From NCBI GenBank assembly GCA_963682005.1, contig OY820914.1, positions 248,001 to 312,000 on the forward strand: a stretch of DNA of 64,000 nucleotides. The letters are read 5' to 3'. The notes under the pieces are model-generated. The model was not told the DNA's origin and made no database searches. It saw only the letters and a list, made by a program, of their open reading frames with translations. The stretch's first letter is position 1, and every line of letters begins with the position of its first letter. Shown here in pieces: positions 25,020 to 35,600 of this stretch. A program made the position numbers and the translations under genes. This stretch comes from CAIYUC01 sp963682005. Lineage in GTDB: Bacteria; Bacteroidota; Bacteroidia; Bacteroidales; FEN-979.

Positions 25020-28000
25020 CTACCGGAACCCCTTTAATTTCGCATTGAAAAGTTTATCGATCTTCTCCGCGAGCTTTTCCTGCTTGTACTGTGCTGCAAC
25101 CTGGTTCAGGCGACGCATGTAACCAAGCGCTGACTGAATATCTTCCTGGAAATAATCCTTGTTCTTACCGGTAAATGAATAATAGTAATCAATATCCTGA
25201 CCATAGATCTCCGCGATACGATCGATGATCTTATTTGCCTTTTGAATCTCCTTGGTTTTATAATACATTTCAGCAAACGGGAGATCGTAAATATCAAATG
25301 GGATCTTGCTGTCAGGGAAATTAATAAAGAAGGTATCCATCAGCTTCACAGCCTCTTTTTCCTTTCCCATGTCGATCAGGGATTGAGCGGTACGAATAAA
25401 GTTCGTTTTTGGCCGTACTGCATTGTTTAGGCTTTCGGGATCCACATAAACTTTAGGATCATTCAGGTTCCCCCATTTGCATTTATTCATGAGAATATTA
25501 TAGGATCCTATCGCATCAATTCCTCCCATCCCGGCAATGTAATCTCCCGGGTTTACCTTAACAGGCATAAACTTATAGATCCATCCTTCTACGTGACAGA
25601 AGGAATCAACGTCGAAGCAATGTTTCACACTTGATGGTGCAGCAAAATAAAATGATCGCTGCCATTTGTTCGACCCCACAAGGTCCAGCAGCATAAGGTC
25701 ATTCTTATAAAGCTGGTTTGACCTGATGTTCCAATAGATCGTATCCACGATCCTGTCTTTGAGGTATTCGGGGACAATACCGTTCCTGACACAGGCTTCC
25801 TTATCAACTGTCAACTTGATCTTTTTCGAAGGGAAGAACTTTATCTTTTCCCCATTTTGCAAAGGAATGAAGGTTTGCGGGTCATCGCTGCGTAAAAATT
25901 CAAGGACATCCTTCAGTTCAACATATCCTTTAATACCAATATCGTAATAAATGACAATATCGTTTGTTCCCTGCCTGTACTGGTTTTTGTCAAGAGTGAA
26001 GGACAACGGGTCAGAGTCATACATCTTTTTGTATAATTGATCGATATACCAGGATCCTGATGCAAGCATAAGGTTGATAACCCTCACATCCGTCCGGATA
26101 CCTTCAACTTCCTGGTCATACCACAAAGGAAATGTATCATTATCACCATTAGTAAAAAGAACACCCTCTTTTTCACAAGAATTCAGGTACCCGGCGGCAA
26201 AGTCCCTGCATGAATACTTGTTCGACCGGTTATGATCATCCCAGTTCTCTTTTGCCATATTAACAGGGATAATGAGAAGACAGATCAGGAAAACCAGCAA
26301 AATGGAAAGAAGTTCTTTCTTCAGGAGTTTCTTAACTGCATTGATCAGGTAAATAACGCCAAGGCCGATCCAGATCGCGAACGCATATGTTGAACCGCAG
26401 AATGAATAGTCCCTTTCCCTGGGTTCAAAAGGCTTTTGGTTGAGATAGACAATGATGGCCAGACCAGTCATCAGGAAAAGGAGTGAGATGATAATGGTCC
26501 CTTTGTATTCTTTCCTTGCCTGGAAGAAAAATCCGATCAGCCCCAGGAGAAATGGAAGCATGTAATACTTATTGGTTCCCCAATTCTTAAAGTTATCGGG
26601 CAGGTTGTCAACGGAACGCCCCAGTCGCCATTTATCGATGAATGGGATTCCTGTGATCCAGTTTCCGTCCTGGATACCACCGTAGCCCTGAACATCATTC
26701 TGTCGCCCCGAATAATTCCACATAAAATAACGAAGGTACATCCAGCCAACCTGGTATGTAAAAAAGAATTTCAGGTTTTCTCCAAACGATGGTTTATATT
26801 TTGTTTCACTTTTCCCGTTTTCATCCGTAATCGTCACAGGGACACTGGCGCCGCCCCAGTTCTTATAATATTCTTCCGATCCTTTTCTTTCATTGCTCCA
26901 CATTCTTGGAAAAATGGTCGTGAACCTCGGATCATAAACAGGGATGGTACCTTTTCTGTCATCTATGATCTCATATCGTCCTGTTTGGTCATTGTGCTGA
27001 TATACCGGGTTCCCGTCTGCATAGTCAATGATCGGCGCATTGTAATACTGGCCCTGGAACAGCGGCCATGTACCATATTGTTCTCTGTTCAGGTATGATA
27101 CGAAGCTGACGACATCTTTCGGAGCATTCTCATTGATCGGAGTTCCTGCATTTGCACGGATGACGAGCATGATAAATGAACAATATCCGATCATGAGGAA
27201 TACAAAAGAAAGAATGATGGTGTTTATCAGGGCTTTTCCCTTTTTCCTTGTATAGTAAAGTCCAAAAGATACGGCTCCGATAATGAAGAGGAAATAGAAA
27301 ATTGTACCTGAATTGAACGGCATGCCGAATCCATTCACGAACAGAAGCTCGAACTTACCTGCCAGTTCCGGGATCCATGGGATCACAAAATACATGATAA
27401 AACCAAGAACAACGATCGAGATGATCATGGTCATGATCATTCCAAGCCGCGTTGGTTTATACTTTTTAAAATAGATCACATATGCAAGTGCCGGTATTGT
27501 AAGCAAATTCAACAAGTGTACGCCAATGGCAAGACCGATCATGAGCGGGATGAAGATCAGCCACCGGGCTGAATGAGGCTCATTTGCAATAGCTTCCCAT
27601 TTTAAAATCGCCCAGAAAACGATGGCAGTGAACATGGCCGACATAGCATAAACTTCTCCTTCGACTGCGGAAAACCAGAACGAGTCCGTGAATGTAAATG
27701 TAAGGGCTCCGATTAATCCTGCCGAAAAGATGGTATACATCTGCCCTTTTGAAATTTCTTTGCCAGGGGCAACAATCTTGCGGGCAAACATGGTGATTGT
27801 CCAGAAAAGGAAGAGAACTGCTATCGCGCTGCATAATGCAGACATGGCATTGATCATCATCGCAACTTTCGCCGTGTTTCCGAAGGCAAGCAGTGACAAT
27901 ACCCGTCCGATCATCTGCATGGTTGGGGCTCCGGGAGGATGACCGACTTGTAATTTATAGGTAGTTGAAATAAACTCTCCCGGATCCCACCAGCTTGCTG

Positions 28001-28088
28001 TCGGTTCGATGGTCAGCAGGAAAACTACAGCAGCAATCAAAAAGGTGATCCAGCCAAATAAGTTGTTCAGCTTTTGGTAATTATTCAT
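25020..28088 (-). CDS. DUF2723/TMEM260-type multi-spanning membrane protein, putative glycosyltransferase
   Basis: 1022 residues. The N-terminal ~600 residues hold a dozen or so membrane helices. The signature after the first helix is EPTASWWDPGEFISTTYK followed by VGHPPGAP, with an acidic residue in the first external loop as in GT-C glycosyltransferases. A soluble domain follows (~620-900), then a helical TPR-like tail. The family (PF11028) includes human TMEM260, reported as a protein O-mannosyltransferase. A similar role in O-glycosylating exported proteins is plausible here but is inference. A near-consensus minus-strand -7 element (TACTTTCG) lies at 28125-28132. Confidence 0.85.
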   Translation of the reverse strand: MNNYQKLNNLFGWITFLIAAVVFLLTIEPTASWWDPGEFISTTYKLQVGHPPGAPTMQMIGRVLSLLAFGNTAKVAMMINAMSALCSAIAVLFLFWTITMFARKIVAPGKEISKGQMYTIFSAGLIGALTFTFTDSFWFSAVEGEVYAMSAMFTAIVFWAILKWEAIANEPHSARWLIFIPLMIGLAIGVHLLNLLTIPALAYVIYFKKYKPTRLGMIMTMIISIVVLGFIMYFVIPWIPELAGKFELLFVNGFGMPFNSGTIFYFLFIIGAVSFGLYYTRKKGKALINTIILSFVFLMIGYCSFIMLVIRANAGTPINENAPKDVVSFVSYLNREQYGTWPLFQGQYYNAPIIDYADGNPVYQHNDQTGRYEIIDDRKGTIPVYDPRFTTIFPRMWSNERKGSEEYYKNWGGASVPVTITDENGKSETKYKPSFGENLKFFFTYQVGWMYLRYFMWNYSGRQNDVQGYGGIQDGNWITGIPFIDKWRLGRSVDNLPDNFKNWGTNKYYMLPFLLGLIGFFFQARKEYKGTIIISLLFLMTGLAIIVYLNQKPFEPRERDYSFCGSTYAFAIWIGLGVIYLINAVKKLLKKELLSILLVFLICLLIIPVNMAKENWDDHNRSNKYSCRDFAAGYLNSCEKEGVLFTNGDNDTFPLWYDQEVEGIRTDVRVINLMLASGSWYIDQLYKKMYDSDPLSFTLDKNQYRQGTNDIVIYYDIGIKGYVELKDVLEFLRSDDPQTFIPLQNGEKIKFFPSKKIKLTVDKEACVRNGIVPEYLKDRIVDTIYWNIRSNQLYKNDLMLLDLVGSNKWQRSFYFAAPSSVKHCFDVDSFCHVEGWIYKFMPVKVNPGDYIAGMGGIDAIGSYNILMNKCKWGNLNDPKVYVDPESLNNAVRPKTNFIRTAQSLIDMGKEKEAVKLMDTFFINFPDSKIPFDIYDLPFAEMYYKTKEIQKANKIIDRIAEIYGQDIDYYYSFTGKNKDYFQEDIQSALGYMRRLNQVAAQYKQEKLAEKIDKLFNAKLKGFR

Positions 28089-28137
28089 TTTGGTACGCTT
28101 TGACGGTGTGAGGATTTAAGCAGCGAAAGTACAAAAT

Positions 28138-28168
28138 TTGCATGGATTTAAAAAAATTCCTACTTTTG
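28138..28168 (+). promoter_or_regulatory. Promoter of tRNA-Gln (-33 TTTG and -7 TACTTTTG)
   Basis: TTTG at 28138-28141, a 19-bp spacer, and TACTTTTG at 28161-28168 match the Bacteroidota housekeeping promoter (TTTG-N19-TAnnTTTG) exactly. It lies 51 bases before the tRNA. Confidence 0.8.
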
Positions 28169-28219
28169 CGACCTTATTAACACACCCACACTTCAATCAC
28201 TCCCAACCCCAAACTCCTT

Positions 28220-28290
28220 TGTCCGATGGTGTAATGGCAGCACTAGAGATTTTGGTTCTCTCGGTCTAGGTTCGAATCCTGGTCGGACAA
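28220..28290 (+). tRNA. tRNA-Gln (anticodon TTG)
   Basis: A full cloverleaf is visible. The acceptor stem is TGTCCGA with TCGGACA, followed by discriminator A. The anticodon stem AGAGA/TCTCT has loop TTTTGGT, giving anticodon TTG (glutamine). The T-loop is GGTTCGAATCC. The 3' CCA is not encoded. It has a consensus promoter upstream and a terminator directly downstream, so it is a single-gene unit. Confidence 0.95.
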
Positions 28291-28294
28291 CAGT

Positions 28295-28328
28295 AAACCC
28301 CGTAATTCTAAGAGTTACGGGGTTTTTT
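28295..28328 (+). terminator. Intrinsic terminator after tRNA-Gln
   Basis: AAACCCCGTAA (28295-28305) pairs with TTACGGGGTTT (28315-28325) across a nine-base loop, and the T-run continues to 28328. The A/T flanks make it work in either direction. Confidence 0.9.
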
Positions 28329-28501
28329 CTTTCCTGATCCACTTTTATTCAAGCACGGCCTTGTCACCAGGTCAATTCTTCAGAACGTAGAACAAAAAAA
28401 TTCATTCCGGAATCTTTCTCAAATGGATGCAATAAAATCACAGAATAGGTTAGACTGGTATTCGTAATGTCATTTATTCAATAATAAAACGCGTCCTTTT
28501 T

Positions 28502-29167
28502 TCAATAATAAATCCACCCTTGCTCCACTGCCATTTTCACAAGCTGTGCTGTATTCCTGAGGTTGAACTTCTTCATGATATTCGTTTTGTGCCTTTCAAC
28601 CGTTTTCTCGCTGGTAAACGTTTTCTCTGCTATTTCCCGGGTAAGAAACCCTTCTGATATCAGTTTTATTATATCAAGTTCACACTTTGTCACGGCAGCC
28701 TTCTTTTCAGGTTTTTGGCCACTTTCATTCTGGGACTCATCTTTGATGAACCCATTCACTGTAGTCTGGCAACAGAAAGTCTTGCCATTATGCACCGCTT
28801 CAATGGCCGAAAACAGGTCTTCCGGTGGAGAATTCTTTGATACAAATCCCCTGGCACCTGCTTTGAACATCTTCTTGACAAAAACCCCCTGATCTACTTT
28901 TGTCAAAGCGATAACACGCACCCATGGCATCCGCTCATCAATGGCTTTGGTCGCTTCAACCCCGTTCATTTCAGGCATATTGATATCCATCAGGACAATA
29001 TCCGGCTTGTTCTTATCAAGCATCTTTAAAAGCTCATTCCCATTAAGTGCAATTCCATATACTTCAATATTGTGCCTTGTGTTTAACAATGCAGCAATCG
29101 AGTGAGCAACGATACGATGGTTTTCGGCAATTATTATTCGGATAGATGTAGTTGTAGAAGTGCTCAT
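28502..29167 (-). CDS. Orphan NarL/FixJ-type response regulator
   Basis: 221 residues. The receiver domain covers ~8-125, with acidic residues in IIIAEN (the second position of the acidic pair is Asn), the phosphoacceptor Asp in VLMDINMPEMNG, Thr in ALTK and Lys in VSKNS. The LuxR-type helix-turn-helix covers ~155-215 (ELDIIKLISEGFLTREIAEK ... TVERHKTNIMKKF). No histidine kinase is adjacent. It is divergent from the giant surface-protein gene, with a 458-bp gap between them. Control of that locus is a reasonable inference from position but is not shown by a visible binding site. Confidence 0.9.
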   Translation of the reverse strand: MSTSTTTSIRIIIAENHRIVAHSIAALLNTRHNIEVYGIALNGNELLKMLDKNKPDIVLMDINMPEMNGVEATKAIDERMPWVRVIALTKVDQGVFVKKMFKAGARGFVSKNSPPEDLFSAIEAVHNGKTFCCQTTVNGFIKDESQNESGQKPEKKAAVTKCELDIIKLISEGFLTREIAEKTFTSEKTVERHKTNIMKKFNLRNTAQLVKMAVEQGWIYY

Positions 29168-29625
29168 AATAGAGGGTTTATAAGTTTTTTACAGGTTTTC
29201 CGTCACGATGCTGATATTTTCTCCAAAATTATATAAATTTCATAATAAAACAACTCCCTAATAAAAATTTCTGTATTAATTTGCACTATGATTTGAAAAT
29301 TTAGAAAAAACACACGTAATATTCTGTATTTTAACACGTTGTGTCATAAGGGAGAAAGCCTAACATCAAAATTACAATTAACTTAAATCTAAGCATTTGA
29401 AAATAACAAATTTACTTTAAAAACACTTCATGGTAATCCAACAATTCAACATTCAGGACAGACCTCCTCCTTAGGTTTGTTTCCCTTTTTTCATTTAAAG
29501 CATTTCAAAGATAAGCAATTTGCTCATCTGCGAAATATAAAAATCAGAATGATTAAAATCAATATATCTTCCCCGAAAATTAAATGACTAATATGATAAC
29601 TGATTATTAACAAATCTTTAGACGT
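29168..29625. other. 458-bp divergent intergenic region before the giant surface-protein gene
   Basis: AT-rich, with no gene. A minus-strand promoter for the response regulator lies at 29224-29231. For the plus strand only a one-mismatch -7 element is seen (TTAATTTG, near 29276), which would give a leader of more than 300 nt. A pyrimidine-rich stretch lies at ~29460-29500 (ACCTCCTCCTTAGG, then CCCTTTTTTC). I found no recognisable riboswitch. Confidence 0.5.
29224..29231 (-). promoter_or_regulatory. Predicted -7 promoter element for the response regulator
   Basis: Reads TAATTTTG on the minus strand, an exact TAnnTTTG match, 57 bases before the ATG. GTTG (a -33-like box, plus-strand 29251-29254) lies 19 bp further upstream. 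Confidence 0.5.
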
Positions 29626-32600
29626 ATGAAAACATTGTACAAATTAAAAACAATGAGGGCTTTAGCAAGGCTAAGTGCTTTCCTTCTGTTGTTTCTGGCA
29701 TTATCAGGTAGTGCCTTGGCAATCAACCAATATCCTGTGAGAATCTCCACTACCAATAACTGCCCGGGAGCTACTGAGGTTGTTATTTGGCAGTGCTATG
29801 GAGCCCAGGGTGCGTGGATATTTCAACAGGGCGGTGAAACCGGAATTCGGTATCACTTGCAGATATGGAATACCGTGTTACTGGTATGGGAGGATGTTGG
29901 CGGTTGGAAAGCCACATCACCCTGTGTCAACTTCGGTCTGGTAAATACAGACGGAACCTACCGTATTCTTGCAAACGAAATAGGAACCGGCAATTACCTG
30001 GCGATGCTGAATACCGTTGATCTTCACACTTATCCCATTTTCGTTGCAGGTACGGCCAACAACCCGAATCCTACAATATGTTACAACGACAAAGCTTTAC
30101 TACCACTTACCGCAACTGATGCCACCGGTGGATGGGGCGGAGCAAACCCACTTCTCTGGAACAGGTCATATACATGGCAGTTTTCCTCAGACAACCTTAC
30201 TTATAATGATATTCCAGGAACAACTACCATTAATGCTCCTTCAACTTATCTGATCCCCGGAAACCTGATCACCACAACCTATTACAGGGTCAGGGAAAAT
30301 GATCTCCATTGCGGTGAACTCAGATATACTGCTCCGGTTTCTGTTCCGGTTTACGATGAATACTTTGCCGGATTGGCTTACAACCAAGACTATACACTTG
30401 AAGAATTCAAGTGCGGTTTCGGGGACGACTATCAGGATATCTTAGCTGACATTCCCGACGGAGGCAGCGGGTTCAATGATTATCAATGGCAGATCCACTA
30501 TGAAACAGATCCTCCTGATTTCTGGACGGATTTGCCTGGCGAAACAACCCTTGCATTGTATGGTTACCTTATTCCGGTTGATGTGAATAAGAGTTTCAGG
30601 TGCCGTCAGATTGACACCTATTGCCTCGATACTGTTTATACGAATGCTGTCAACAAGCTTATCTATCTTGAAGCTTCATCCATTGCCTGCTGCGACCAAA
30701 CGATGTGTTTCGGAGAACAGGCTGACTTCTTACATGCCACCAACCCCACCGGTGGTAGCGGTGAATATACTTTCAAATGGCAGACTGCCCCGACAATCGG
30801 CGGACCATGGGTCTATTCATGGGGCGAAATAACAAATCTTGACTATTCTCCTGGCTACATGTATTCCGATGCATGGTTCAGGCTCGAAATCACAGATGTC
30901 AAATGCCCGGGAAATGTCGGACATTCAAATCCGGTTTTTATCCATGTATTTAACGAGTTCCAGCCGGGGTATGCTTATCCGTACATTCAGACCATATGTT
31001 ATGGACACGTGCCGGATCCAATCCATGCCACCCCACCTTCGGGAGGCAGCGGAAGCCCAAGCTATCAATGGGAAAGCTGGGACGGAACCGACTGGGTTGA
31101 TATTTTTGGTGAAACCGATCTCGATTACCAGCCTGGTGCTCTGATCTCAACTCAATACTATCGCATGCGTTATTATGATGATGCTTGCTACAGTACCGTA
31201 TACAGCAATTATGTAACAATCTACGTTAACCCGTTACTTGGTGCTACAGTGAATTCAACTCACGTGACCTGCAACGGTTCATGCGACGGAACAATTACAA
31301 TTACCAATCCTTTCGGAGGTGGTGATGGATATGAGTTCAGCATCGATGGCGGAATAACCTGGTCATCCCTTATGACATACACGGGTCTCTGCACAGGATA
31401 TTATGATGTACAGATCCGCGACGCCGAGATGATCTCTTGCGTTGTTGACCTGGGCACAGTTTATATTCCTGCTCCGGATCCATTATTCTCATTTTTCGAT
31501 TACACCGATATTACATGCTATAAGACATGCGACGGTTCTTTCACATTCTACGGTTCAACCGGCGGATGGGATGGTTATGAATATAGCATCGACGGTGGTT
31601 CGACATGGCAGACATCTCCTGTATTCACAGGATTGTGTGCTGGTTCATATAACCTCTGGATGAGGGATGCCCTGAATCCTGACTGTATCGCAACAGGATA
31701 CTGGACACTGCTCGAACCAGATCCACTTGATGCCGAAATTGCATATACCCATGTTACCTGTGCCGGTTCATGCGATGGTACAATTACCATCAGCAATCCT
31801 GAAGGCGGCTGGGACGGATATGAATTCAGTATCGATGGCGGACTGACATGGTCGGTAAGCATGACCTACACAGGATTATGCACCGGATACTATGAAGTCA
31901 TGATGAGGGATGCAGCTAATCCTAATTGTGACGAAGATCTTGGAACAATCTTTATTCCTGCTCCGGATCCAATTTCAGGCAGTTATGACTGGACTAATAC
32001 AACTTGTTACGGTACCTGCGACGGCACCATCACATTCTTTAACATAGGTGGTGGCTGGGATGGTTATGAATACAGCATTGACAACGGACTTACATGGCAG
32101 ACAACTTCCGTATACACTGGGTTATGCCCGGGTACTTACGACCTGATTGTCCGCGATGCTTCAAATCCTGATTGCCGCGCTTATGGAACGGTTTACATTC
32201 TCGGACCTGACGAACTTGAAGCTGATGTGGATTATACCAATATTACCTGCTGGAATGTTTGCGACGGAACAATCACAATCACCAATCCGGAAGGCGGATG
32301 GGACGGATATGAGTTTAGCATTGATGGCGGCCTTACATGGTCAACAACCATGAGTTACACCGGCTTATGCGGTGGATGGTACTATGTTTGGATGCGCGAT
32401 GCTCTGAATCTGAATATCCCCTGCGCCGTACACCTTGAAGATATCTTCATTGAAACACCGGGTGCGCTGGATGCAAGTTTCGACTATAGTTATTATGTAT
32501 CATGTTTCGGAACCTGCGACGGATATATCCACTTCTCCAACCCTGTTGGCGGATGGGATGGATATGAATTTTCTATCGATGGCGGTTTAACATGGTCAGC

Positions 32601-35600
32601 TAATATGACTTTTGATGGCTTATGTGCCGGATCATATGTATTATATATGCGTGATGCCTCCAATCCTAATTGTATGGTTGGCCCGCAATATGTATTTATT
32701 GATACACCTTATCCATTGAATGCAGAGGTGGAATCTACTGATGTAACCTGTTCAGGTTCATGCGACGGTACCATTGAAATCAGCAATCCTACAGGCGGAT
32801 TCGGTTATTATGAATTCAGCATTGATGGCGGGCTTACATGGTCATTCGATATGAATTACACTGGATTATGCACCGGCTGGTATTCAGTTTGGATGCGTGA
32901 TTATTATTATCCTACATGTACCCTATACCTGGGATCAATTTACATTGACGCTCCGTTACCACTCACCTTCGATTACAATATGTACAAGGAAACCTGTGCT
33001 GACGCTTGCGATGGCTGGATCACTTTCAGCAATCCCGGCGGCGGTTGGGATGCCTATGAATTCAGCATTGACAACGGGCTGACATGGTCAAACAACATGG
33101 ATTATTACAATCTCTGTCAAGGCACCTATATCCTCTGGATGCGTGATGCAATGAATATCAATTGCCTTGCAGGCCCTGTCACAGTTGTAATTGACGGACC
33201 AGGTGCTTTATCCGCAGATATTGCTTCAACCCACGTTACCTGCTGGAATGTTTGCGATGGTACAATCACCATCAGCAATCCTCTCGGCGGATGGGACGGT
33301 TATGAATTCAGCATCGACGGCGGATTGACATGGTCAACCAATATGTCATATCTTGGCTTATGCGGTGGCACTTACGAAATATGGATGCGTGATGCATCAT
33401 TCCCGAACTGCTTAACCCATCTCCAGGATGTGATCATTGAAACTCCAGGTATTCTGAATTCATATTTTAACTGGAACCAGGTAACCTGCTTTGGAACCTG
33501 TGACGGATACATTCACTTCTCCAATCCTACTGGTGGTTGGGATGGTTATGAATTCACCATCGACGGCGGATTGACATGGTCATCAAACATGATCTATGAC
33601 GGATTATGCACCGGTTGGTATTATCTGAATATGCGGGATGCTTCAAATCCGAACTGTACTCAGACAGATTATCCTGTATTTATTGAAACTCCTCAACCGC
33701 TCTATGCAGATGTGGCTTTCACACATGTAACATGCGATGGCAGTTGTGATGGTACAATAACAATTACCAACCCAACGGGTGGTTTCGGTTACTATGAATT
33801 CAGTATCGATGGTGGCCTGACCTGGTCTGCAGCCATGGATTATACTGGTTTGTGCACCGGTTATTACGATGTCCAGATCCGTGATTATTATTATCCAACC
33901 TGTATCGTAGATCTTGGAACGATCTTTATTCCTGCTCCGGATCCTTTATTCTCATCCTTTACTCCGGTTGATATCAGCTGTTACGGCTCATGCGACGGCT
34001 CAATCACATTCTACGGAACAATCGGTGGTTGGGATGGTTATGAATTCAGTGTTGACGGTGGTACCACCTGGCAGACTTCTCCTGCATTCACAGGATTATG
34101 CCCGGGTGACTATGATGTCAGGGTTCGCGATGCTTCAAATCCGGATTGTATGGCATATGGATACTGGACGCTCATTCAACCAGATTCACTGTCCGCTGAT
34201 GTTGCTTACACTCATGTTACTTGCGCCGGATCATGCGATGGTACGATTACAATCAGTAATCCTGCCGGCGGATGGGATGGATTTGAATTCAGCATTGATG
34301 GCGGCCTCACATGGTCCACTTCAATGATCTATACCGGTTTATGCTCTGGTTCTTATGATATCCAGATCCGCGATGCATCATACCCGGCTTGTATCCGTGA
34401 CCTTGGTACGATCTTTATTCCTGAACCAGGTTACCTCGATGCATTTTTCTATTTCGGAAATATTACCTGCAACGGAGTTTGCGATGGATATTTTGATTTC
34501 TTTGATCCAATCGGCGGTTGGGATGGTTATGAATTCTCAATTGACGGAGGTCTTACCTGGACAGCCTCTACCTATTTCGGTGGATTATGCGCAGGAGATT
34601 ATCATCTCATGGTTCGCGATGCTTCCAATCCAAACTGTACCGTTGGAAGATGGTGGACTTTATATCAACCCGATTTACTGGAAGCTGATGTTGACTATAC
34701 AAACGTAACCTGTTACGGTTATTGCGATGGTACAATTACATTCAGCAACCCGGAAGGTGGCTGGGATGGTTATGAGTTCAGTATCGATGGTGGCCTCACA
34801 TGGTCTGCTTCATTAACTTATACAGGCTTATGCGGAGGTTACTACCATTTGTTCATCCGTGATGCACAGAATACGACCTGTATGGTTGACCTCGGAACCA
34901 TCAATATCGAAGTTCCCGATTTCTTATATGCATTGGTTTCTGTTACCAACACCACATGCTACGGCGTTTGTGATGGTTCTATCACCTTCTCAAATCCTGT
35001 CGGTGGATGGGATGGCTATGAATTCAGCATTGACGGTGGCCTCACATGGTCTGCCAACATGGTTTATACAGGCTTATGCCCGGGTTACTACTCAATCATG
35101 ATGCGTGATGCATTGAATCCGAATTGTATTAACTATGGATATGGATACATCTATGGACCTCCGGAACTTGGAGCTGAACTTACATCTACACATGTCACTT
35201 GTTTTGGCTCATGCGATGGTACAATCACTGTACTTAATCCATTTGGCGGATGGGATGGCTATGAATTCAGCATCGATTACGGAATTACATGGCAAACGTC
35301 AACATCATTCACAGGATTATGCTCCGGATGGTATGATGTTTATATGCGCGATGCTTCTAACCCGGCATGTTCAGTTTGGATTGATGATCTGTATATTGAT
35401 CAACCGTTACCACTTGATGGATATTTTACATGGACAAATTTGACCTGCCACGATGTTTGTAATGGTACAATCACCTTCTACAACTTCTCAGGCGGATGGG
35501 ATGGCTATGAATTCAGCATTGACGGTGGCCTCACATGGTCAGCTTCACCTGTATTCACAGGCTTATGCGAAGGAACTTATTCAGTAGCTCTTCGTGATGC

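Noticed and set aside
29168..29625. Riboswitch (for example c-di-GMP) in the long leader of the giant gene
   Set aside because: No conserved riboswitch core could be recognised; only AT-rich sequence and a pyrimidine-rich patch.
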